Source: Branchiostoma belcheri
Lineage: Eukaryota > Chordata > Leptocardii > Amphioxiformes > Branchiostomatidae
Length of the DNA stretch: 64,000 bases
Assembly: GCF_001625305.1 (NCBI RefSeq)
Contig: NW_017804242.1
Coordinates: forward strand, 186,001-250,000
Direction of reading: 5' to 3'
In this document: in pieces, positions 44,233 to 52,600 of the stretch
Position numbering within the stretch: position 1 is the first letter of the stretch
Layout: the number at the start of each line of letters is the position of its first letter
The notes under the pieces: generated by a model
Database searches by the model: none
Told to the model about the DNA's origin: nothing
The model's input: only the letters and a program-made list of their open reading frames with translations
Position numbers and translations under genes: made by a program

Positions 44233-45181
44233 TACAAAGTACAAACACACACTACACGCACACACACGTGCACACACACAGACACATGCTTACACACGCA
44301 CGCACACAAACACCTAGTAGACATACATGTACACACAGACACACTCTACACACACAGAGACACTTGCACACACTAGCAAGCCTATGTAGCCTAGCCTAAT
44401 GTTACATTTTTCTGTGTATCCAGGCAGAGGGAAAACCCATGCCCATCCCGGCGGGTTCCTGTACCTTCCACCACGGCCGAACGCTGCACTACACACGCGG
44501 GAACAGCACGGACAGGGAACGACGCGCCTACATTGTCAACTATCGGCCAATCAGCATGGTGCGCTGGGAACGAGAGCACGACTTCGACCACGCAAAGAAA
44601 GTATGTACTGTCCATGACGAAGTTTGTACTAAAGTTTAACACATCAGATAGTTGCTCACCTCGAATTTTCAGTCCCACATCCGTCAAACTTCTTCAGGAG
44701 TGAAGTGATTCAATTACTTTGAGCACATGATCTGAGAGACACGTGACTGAATGTACTGTGGTGTGTCCTGCAATGAAACATTGAAGAAAAAATGAGTTAT
44801 TCAGGGAAAAATAGGAAGGACAAAAATGATTCGAAGTAAATAATGAAAATATTCAGTACATAGTACATTCTACAAGTGAAAGATACATTCCTTTTCAAGG
44901 ACAACTGAAGCAGTATGATAAAAAAATGTCTACGACTTACTACAATAAATAGTTGTTCCTCTAAGTATTATGATCCAAATATAGAAGCTAAAATGGTATC
45001 TGGCTGGCTTTGTAAAGGAACTAAAACTTACCACAGGAAAATTGGCCTCTTCCCGACTTGGTTAGATGATGAGCTTGGTTCTGACAGGTTCCTTGGTGAT
45101 TTAACCAGCCTAAGCAGACTATAAAATTAATTTCAGGGCATCCAGACGGTACTTGACCTCGACAAGAAAGCAGATGGCTGA
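33190..45181 (+). CDS. phytanoyl-CoA dioxygenase (PhyH) family protein
   Basis: Predicted Fe(II)/2-oxoglutarate-dependent dioxygenase of 274 residues. Exons: 33190-33294, 33795-33840, 34746-34814, 39953-40029, 40547-40633, 40958-41044, 41320-41451, 44424-44600, 45137-45181. The start MCSELQWPALQ leads to the family-typical RFSRDGYL. The core has the iron ligands His-x-Asp in TPWHQDEAYW, then SCWVALDD, DNGCMWFVPG, and a distal His in GSCTFHHGRTLHY. The RRAYIVNY segment fits 2-oxoglutarate binding. Its substrate cannot be told from sequence. The four middle exons occur again at 42025-42101, 42625-42711, 43447-43533 and 44003-44134, beyond a 20-N gap; only one set can be used in one protein. The first set's third-last-exon donor reads GC, the second GT. 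Intron 3 (34815-39952) holds a whole antisense gene. Confidence 0.85.
33319..33453. mobile_element. foldback element in dioxygenase intron 1
   Basis: GGTGGGGCAAAAGGGGACTT is mirrored by AAGTCCCCTTGCCCCGCC, and GGCCGCCTGTAT by ATACAGGCGGTC, leaving a loop of about 35 bases. The element lies 25 bases after the exon 1 donor. Confidence 0.75.
34120..34745 (+). repeat. 26-bp minisatellite carrying copies of the exon 3 splice acceptor
   Basis: About 23 direct units of ACGTGACTGTAGTGCTT plus GTGTTTCAG fill the end of intron 2. Each unit contains TTTCAG followed by ACGTG, which is the real exon 3 boundary at 34745/34746. The array has therefore multiplied the 3' splice site. Some units are shortened or carry ACATG or GTCAC variants. 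Confidence 0.9.
35182..35619. other. AT-rich intronic DNA
   Basis: This lies inside dioxygenase intron 3 and downstream of the antisense NHL gene's stop (35622-35620). It may hold that gene's 3' UTR. No repeat or RNA gene recognised. Confidence 0.4.
35620..38815 (-). CDS. Death - TRADD-N-like - coiled-coil - NHL repeat protein
   Basis: Predicted cytoplasmic adaptor of 701 residues. Exons, 5' to 3': 38815-38803, 38385-38128, 37837-37388, 37004-35620; introns are phase 1. Residues 5-90 form a Death domain (DWKDLAECLDF, CMELLQEWQKR). Residues 91-240 are a TRADD-N-like module, ending in a beta-alpha-beta segment (GSVILLLTFLRQ, then QLIVRLQVK). A linker and coiled coil (about 290-400, rich in Glu/Lys/Gln with Leu spacing) are followed by about six NHL-type propeller blades (about 430-701; GVAVSKDNEVYIADHGNSRI, GICVDGMGNIIVADNGNS). 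The layout resembles TRIM-NHL proteins with RING/B-box replaced by Death and TRADD-N-like parts. No RING finger is present. The whole gene lies antisense inside intron 3 of the dioxygenase gene. A 5' UTR exon ends at the donor 39126. Confidence 0.82.
39126..39180 (-). promoter_or_regulatory. 5' UTR exon and YY1-type start-site motif of the NHL gene
   Basis: On the minus strand CCGCCATTTT (39175-39166) fits the YY1 motif often found just after transcription starts. It is followed by a UTR-like stretch and a strong donor (AAAG then GTAAGC) at 39126/39125. The matching acceptor (T-run then CAACAG) precedes 38867, in the exon that holds the start codon at 38815. Confidence 0.55.
39474..41524 (+). 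repeat. tandem block, copy 1 (likely haplotype A)
   Basis: From AATGCACCTGTAAGCAAGTA to the CA repeat before the gap, this 2.05-kb block is nearly identical to 41545-44225, including four dioxygenase exons, a foldback at 40163-40241 and a family A-like piece near 41190. It ends in a CA microsatellite at the N gap. Confidence 0.9.
40163..40241. mobile_element. small foldback element, TAGCCTGGGTGCC ends
   Basis: TAGCCTGGGTGCCATCCCCAGT is mirrored by a right arm ending GGCACCCAGGCTA, about 79 bp in all. The same element is present in the second block near 42245-42312. Confidence 0.7.
41525..41544. other. assembly gap of 20 N
   Basis: Twenty undetermined bases. The size is a placeholder. The gap joins the end of one CA-repeat contig to a contig that restarts 2 kb earlier in the same locus. 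Confidence 0.98.
42719..43099. mobile_element. family D MITE inserted in copy 2 only
   Basis: Inverted ends TAAGGCCACACCAATTTAAT and its complement, about 37 bp each, bound a 381-bp element with no ORF. It sits 7 bases after an exon donor and is missing from the matching place in copy 1 (after 40633). A one-ended relative lies at 61574-61818. Confidence 0.88.
43556..43765. repeat. TATAGGGTACAAA tandem and inverted repeat
   Basis: Around 14 units of about 13-15 bases (AAATATAGGGTACAA, ACATAGGGTAGAACC). The first units also fold back (GGTGCCAACTTGGCACC). This array is absent from copy 1. Confidence 0.85.
44150..44390 (+). repeat. CA-rich microsatellite
   Basis: Long (CA)n with interruptions in the intron before the dioxygenase exon at 44424. 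The matching CA tract in copy 1 runs into the N gap. Confidence 0.9.
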
Positions 45182-46629
45182 GAAGAGACCTGCTGCTGCT
45201 TGGTTATCCAATCTACAACCAAGGACTTCATATTCAACTAGAGAGGCCGACATTTACTTTGGAGCAAATACAGCGATGGGTTCACCACATTTACGACATG
45301 GCAGGGAAAGATAGCGAAACACAAGGGAAAATAATGTTTTACATGGTATGAAGTAACATACAACTAACAGTTGGATAATTATTCCTTATACCATTGGTTA
45401 GAATTTTTAATTGTATAATGCAAAACTGTTGATTTTTAAAGATAATAAGAAGCGTTAATGCCCCGCATTCCAATGCCGGAGCAGGAAACCTTGAAATATC
45501 TACCAAAACACTTGAATACAGACATACTGTCAGTTAGCCTCCTGAGTGGTTTGGTGAAGCCATAACAATATCTGTATCTGTATAGCAGTTATAACTGCAC
45601 CTCGGTGTAAGACACCAGTTAGGCATTAGCTCAGTCAGGCACATGGAAGGGTAGAGACAGCTTTAATAAAATATTTTGTTGTTAACAAAATAACCTCCAG
45701 AAAAATGGGATATGGTTAAATAAATTAGAGCTGCCATGCTGTATTATGAAAATTAAATAATGTGGAATGAACTGCTGCCCACCAGTGTCAGGGACCCCTG
45801 CAGCAGTATAATCAAAACCTGGATACTACAACTGGTAACACTACTAAACATTTGCTGTTGTTCTAATGTAGCAGAAGGACCCTGATAAGATGAACCAAAA
45901 CAATAGAAAGGCACCTTTAGCAAGGATATGTCTGAACGATCATTTCTAACACTCATTAAGACTGATTAGGCTTTTTAAATATCCAAAACATTTGTATATT
46001 AGTATTATTACAACTCTTACACAATCTTTGATACAAAATATACAAAATTACAGATACAAACTTGTTTACTCTGGGTGAAGTAATTGTTAAGTTACAACTA
46101 AACAATCTAAACATATAAGGGCATGTTTTCTGAAGAGGAATGGCATCACTTCAAGTTTGTTTTTGTAATTGCTGTGTGATAACTAAATAGAACCCCATGT
46201 GATACTGCTAGTTATCACTCGGGCCGGAACACCCGTATCGAACGTTATCGTGGCTAAGGTATGACATAAATATCATTACTTCTCTGTGTTGTGTTTTTTG
46301 TGCAAATTATTAAAATAAACAATTAAAAAAAACGTCATGTGTGATCATAAAAGGGAATGGTCTGCACAAATTTGGCCACTGGACAACAACATAGTTGATG
46401 TTTCTGCCGAATGAAAGTAAAATATATTTTGGAATGGTATCACTTCCAGTTTTCCTTGCAGTTGCAGTTTTGTAATAAAATGTGTTTCTGTTGTAATTTT
46501 CTAACATTAAATCTAACAAATCTAAATTAACAGTGAATCAAACTAGATATTTGAGGTACACAAGATGACAGCTACTCAGTTACTATACATTTGATGTTTT
46601 CCGCCATATGAAAAGAACCTCAGCCGATG
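45182..46629. other. region between dioxygenase and BDP1 3' ends
   Basis: The two genes converge here. An open stretch of about 57 codons (around 45186-45352, plus strand, another frame than the stop) reads smoothly but matches nothing I know. Family H repeat copy 2 lies at 45567-45640. Confidence 0.35.
45567..45640 (+). repeat. interspersed repeat family H, copy 2
   Basis: TATCTGTATCTGTATAGCAG and GTGTAAGACACCAGTTAGGC match 7640-7740 with substitutions. Confidence 0.55.
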
Positions 46630-49600
46630 CTAGCTCTCTGCCTCTAACCCAGCTGCACCTTTGTCCACAGTACTGTCCGCATCAGGCTGTTCTTTCTGAA
46701 TCTCTGTCACGATTTCTGTGATCATCTCTTCTCCTATGACCACCGGTACCTCCTCTTCCTCCTCCTCCTCCTCCCCTTGTTCTTTCCTTCCCTCCATCTG
46801 CATCTGTTCGAGGATGTCGCTCGCCGTCAGATGCTCGCCTGTCACGAAGCTGAGCGACAGCCGCTCCGAGCCGCCGCTCGTGTTGATCCCATCCAGCGAG
46901 GTGTTGTGCGCCGCCGAACTCGACGGAACGATGACCGAAACAGTCTGCTGTCTGCTCGGAGTACTCGTGTTCATGTTTGTCGTGCTCACGACCGGTATGA
47001 CCAGCGTGTACTGGGCGGTGGCGGCGGCAGTGGTGGTAGTAATGGTGGGTTGGCTTCCTTCGTCGTCGGTAAAGACTAGCTCCTCCACCTCACCTACAAC
47101 AACACTGCCGTTTAATGCGGTACCCTGGATGAGCTGAGGAATGGGCTGGGACGGTTCGAACCTTACTGGACTCTGTATCATCACAGTCTCGACCATTTCT
47201 TCTACAGGTGGGCTGTTTTCTTGCTCGTTGCTCGACCCCTGGGATTGACCCCTGCCCTCCGACCTTGGACCCGTCTCCCCAGGGATGTAGAGCCAGCGCT
47301 TACCCGGGGAGAAGCGGGGAGGGCTGGAAATGGGCGACGCGCGGTTGACGACGGTTGGCGGGCGGGGCCGCTTCCTGGTGGGCTCGATGTTGATGCTGAA
47401 GGTCTGAACCCGCTTCGGTTGCCTCCCCGCTCGCGTCGGTCCCTTCAACATCTCCACGATCCTCGTCTCCTCCTCTTCGTTCTCATCGTCAGCATCCTCC
47501 GTGTGTTCCCTCCTGCTGCCGTCCGCATCCCCGTCCCTGCCCATGTCAGGACGGGCATAGCTGGGGAACCCTGCTGCATTCTTGGGAGCAACTCCCAGGG
47601 GAGAGGACAGCCTCGCCGAGACTGCCTCTCTGTCATGCTCACCACTGGCCTTTCCTGGAGAAATAACCAAAAATTTTTTTTAAAAGATACATGCTGATAT
47701 CGTGATTTTCGGGAGAAACGGTAAGAGGGGAAGACAGCCTGGCAGAGACAAGCACTCTGTCAAGTCGCTACTGGCCTTTCCTGGAGAAGATAAAACACAG
47801 TCACTGATGAGAGAAGGTTACAATTATGACATCCTCTTTACCCCAGTTCACCGGCTTTATTTGTACAAATAAGTTAAATAGCTAACCTTGATTCGTAAAG
47901 GACACACCTACTGACTACCCTAACCTGCATCAATGTACATAACACCAGACTTACGTTTCCCCCCCTGCTCGTTGTTTTCCGCCCCCCTCGGCCGTCCCTT
48001 CCCCCTGCGGGGGGCGTGCTCCTTCCTCTTCTTCTGCTTCTCATCTTCAGAGTCCGACTCAGACTGGTTGAAGGTCGACATGTCAAACTCCTGTCTAAGG
48101 GCTGGAGGGAAGGAACACAAAAAACAACCTCAAAATTATGATTAACCCTACTGACCTAAACACTTCTAGCCTGTGTGCCATCCTCTGTAGTTTCCGCCGG
48201 AGAATTTTGGAATGTGTATGTGTGCATGTGGTCTTCTTACAACTTTTCCTATAAACTTACTGACTTCAACAGAATTTGTGCAGTACAAATCTAATGCAGC
48301 ACAAATCTAAATACAAACTTCTCTTCAACTTGTGTGACTTAAATACTTCTGGTGATGTCCTTGTATTATATCTTTATATACTCTTATATATTAAGTCTTG
48401 TTGAATACATTTTGTACAATGTACATTGAGCAGGAAATCACTTACAGAGTGCCCTGTCCACCAAATTCCTGTTTTGCTTCTCTTCCTTCTTAAACTTGGC
48501 CTGAAATGTACAAATAATTAAAAATAGATATCAATTGGAAATATACATATCAGAAACTGTAAAAATGTCATGACCTTGCAAAAAGTGTGCAAAAAGACAT
48601 AAATTAGAACCTGACCTTGAGCTGTGCCCTTGTCCTTTTGGGTAACATGGCCGCCATGAGGGTGAAGTCTGTTCCAACTGTGCTCAGGGCCTTGTAGAAC
48701 TTTATTGTCTCTGTGGAGGAAATCAGAATTGTGGGAGGAAGTTTTAGTAGTTCCAGGGTAATAGAAAAAACATGCATGCTTAGTTGCATTATCTGTCTGT
48801 ATCTGTATCAGTATTGCCGTATAACCGCCTTTTGGTGTAACACACCAGCTGAGGTCACATTATAGAGGTTACAGCAAAATATGAAAACCATGACAACAAA
48901 ACTATCTCAGAGATTTGCAGTCATATCTTTCTCAGATCTTGCCATGCCTGTTTTTCCAAAGAATGGTATTCTGGTGTTATTGGCAGATGAAGGAAAAGCC
49001 GGAGTTTCGTACCTTTCATGTTCCATGCCTGGGTCTGCGGGACCTTCTTGCGGAAGCTGGAGTATGTCGTGTTGGACTCGTCCTCCCGAACGATGTCACC
49101 GTCTGAACCTGCCTTCGCTGGGGTGGAAACGGTCAGGCTGAACAGAGAAGGGTAGAGATGCACATGGCTTTATTTCATTTTATTGGTTCAGCTGTACAAA
49201 AAACAGCCAGGGTTGTCCTACTAGTTACAAGACTATCTTAAGCTAACCCTGGAGACAATTATTAAGAACAACAAGCTACATAAGACAAGGACAGGGCATG
49301 TTGCTTTATTCAAATCTTTTGTTACCTTCTGTTTTGACAAAATAACCTCTACAAAAAACGGAGTCCAGAGATAGTACAATATCTTAGAATTGACATGTTG
49401 CAATGCTTTGATGACCAATGACGAATTTGGTCCATTTGAAGTCACAAAACTCAAGTTTAAACTCTGCCAAAGGACCAGTCAGAGTAGCAAGTTGCAACTA
49501 TAATGTACATTTCTTAGCTTGTAATAGTAACGTATTTAACAAACTTTTATCCTAAAAATTCTTTTAGATATTTGTAACTACACATGTATTTGTCCACTTG

Positions 49601-52600
49601 TATTACCACTGCGAAACTGTAAACTTTCCTTCAATGAGAAATAAAACCAATCACTACACTAGCTTGAGCAAAACAACATACCTCTGTTCATTGAGAACGA
49701 TAGTTCCATCCTCTGCCACCCTGACTTGCGGCACCAACAGACTGTCATCCCCGTCTGCCTCTTCTTCTGCTGGAGGCTTGTCTTGGCTGGAAAAGGGCAG
49801 CATTATACAGAAATGTTAGCAGAACGTACCGCACCTGCGAGAAAACCGTAATATATTGTGCATAGCACGTCGGCAGAATGTCTGATATAGGGTTGTATTC
49901 GCACATTTAAGGTTAACTTCCCGTCTGTAGTTTCCAAATGTTATGTCAGAAAAGATGTTGTATGCAACAGGCAAATTTCTGATGCAACGTTGACCAAAAA
50001 TCCAACAAAAAACAAAAAAAAATCAGGGTTTTGTGCAGGTGCAGTACATTCTGCCAACGTGCTTCACTATAAAGAAATGTTATAAGTATCATAACCCCTA
50101 AAGCTTCCATTCAAGAAGGCAAATGAGTTTACAGTCTTACACAGTTTGTACCTACTGTACAAAACTGGTAACATCCAACAGGCCTTGGTTCAATCTTTAC
50201 CTTCCAGCTTCCTCCAACAGTTCTTCCTCCATCTCTTCTTCTTGCCCTCTCTCGCTCATTGCATCAACGTCTTGTTTCTGCTTCTTCTTTTCCTTCAGTT
50301 TTTTGGCCTTTTCTTCTGTTGACCTACATTAACAGAAAATGTAATGGTTCCTACTATCATTGACAGAACAACATAGCTCAAAACATGATCAGAGAAAAAT
50401 GGAAAACAGTCATTTAATCTAAAAAAATCAGTCTGGGGTTCATTGGATGTCAGACGAGTTGAACCTTAGTCAACTTGCCCCATGCCTAAGTAGACCAAGT
50501 TGTACCAACACCTAGGTTCAGCCCTAACCCTTACAATGGCAAGTGTCAATGTTTCTTTTTTTAGTTGACAACGGTCCGTTCTGTCCTGATTCTGGACCTG
50601 ACTTTGGTGGTTGATTAGTACTATAATTTTCCCCATTGACACAAGCATTAAGAATCCTGTCTATAGTGACCACTTGTCCATATAGCCCAGATTTTATCAG
50701 CCCCTGATTGGTCTTCTCGAGCAGGTGTAGAAAGTTTGGTACTTACTTCATCATGTTAGTTTTGGGGTTGTAGTAAATGGGTACTTACTTCATCATGTTA
50801 GTTTTGGGGTTGTAGTAGATGAGGTCAGCCATGGTCATCCTGTTCTTGTCCGGAGGTTTGCTCTGGTTGTGCCTCTGTCGGCGCTTCGCTGGGCCCTGGA
50901 AGTGAAAATGTAAAAGTGCTCTTCAACTAGTTCAGCTTAATAAACTTTTTCTTTGACAAAGAACAGTTGAGCCAGTCTTCCACTGGTCATGACAGAAAAT
51001 ACAGACGTTATGTACAGTATTTACACTTTTTACTTTTACACTATTTACACTTGCACTTGGGAATTTCCCCTACCTAGTCTGCCCTTTACCTCTTCTTCCA
51101 GATTGTTCTTTCTCCCTGCCTCTCAGTCTGTGTGGAGTGTACATCCTACAAACAAACAAATAAACAAACCTCTTCCTCCTCCTGCTCCTTCTCCCGTCTC
51201 CTCTCAGGCTGAATGTTGGGTGTGTACATCCCGCTGACTCTCCTCTCATGGTGGGGGATGGTCAGCGGACTCTAAACCCTCCCGACTGTCCACAAACAAA
51301 CAAACAAACCTCTTCCTCCTCCTGCTCCTTCTCCCTTCTCCTCTCAGGCTGAATGTTGGGTGTGTACATGCCGCTGATTCTCCTCTCGCGGTGGGGGATG
51401 GTCAGCGGACTCTAAACCCTCCAGACCGTCCACAAACAAATAAACAAACAAACAAACAAACCTCTTCCTCCTCCTGCTCCTTCTCCTCTCAGGCTGAATG
51501 TTGGGTGTGTACATGCCACTGACCCTCCTCTCACGGTGGGGGATGGTCCGAACCGTCCACAAACAAACAAATAAACAAACAAACAAACAAACAAACAAAC
51601 AAACCTCTTCCTCCTCCTGCTCCTTCTCCCTGCGTCTCTCAGGCTGAATGTTGGGTGTGTACATGCCACTGACTCTCCTCTCGCGGTGGGGAATGGTTAG
51701 CGGCCGCTCTGAGCCGTCCCGACCGTCCACGCTCGATGTGGAGTCCAGTCTGCGTCTCGGGATCACCAGTGGGGGAATGTGCCGTGGAGGGGGTTTACTG
51801 GGAGGGAGGGAATGCACATGTGGTAAGCTTTTCGAAACCTGGACATCTTTATTCAAGTTTACATCGTTGTATTATTCCAAGGTTTGTGCTAATGTAAATT
51901 TAGAATAGAATAGGTCATAAATGGGCCATGTACCCATAAGGTAGTCAGGCAGCATTCTTGTTCAATTTTTGTTGTTCAGGTCCCTGAATAAAGGCTTACA
52001 CTTAGATTTCACAAGAGTAGTACTAGGAAGGAGGGAATGCACATGTGGTAAGCTGTGGGAAACTGGACTACAGTCAAATTTAGTGAACAACTCTATATAA
52101 GGCCGCCACCAACTACCCCCCATCTACAACACACTCGTCCAGTCACGTGACCTGTACTGACATTTCAACCCTGGGTCACGTGACTGCCCTACTTATTAGC
52201 TGAAGAAAGTTGGTGGATGCCGTCTGAAAGCTCCTACGTTTACAGAACTTTGTCGTGCTTAACAGTTTTAAATCCTTCCTTTTACAACTCTACATAAGGA
52301 CCACCGATAGGCGATATGGCCACTTTTTGATTGTCCCTTACTTACTAGTAGACAATTTTTTTGATTGACATAAGCATAAAGAATCATACGTCGATGAAGG
52401 TTAGACATCCAGGTAATACGATATGCCAAAAAACAGTTACTCAAGCAACTGGATATGATTTTGAAACGTCAGACGTTTCAGCTAGTATCCACTAGCTTTC
52501 GTCAGTGACTGAGAGACCAGAGGGGAAAGCAGGTTTATATACACAACCTGTTGATTGAATGATATGCAAATAAAGTGAAGACAAATTTTTGGAAGTCGAA

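Noticed and set aside
44149-44376. Thr-His repeat ORFs
   Set aside because: They are translations of a CA microsatellite.
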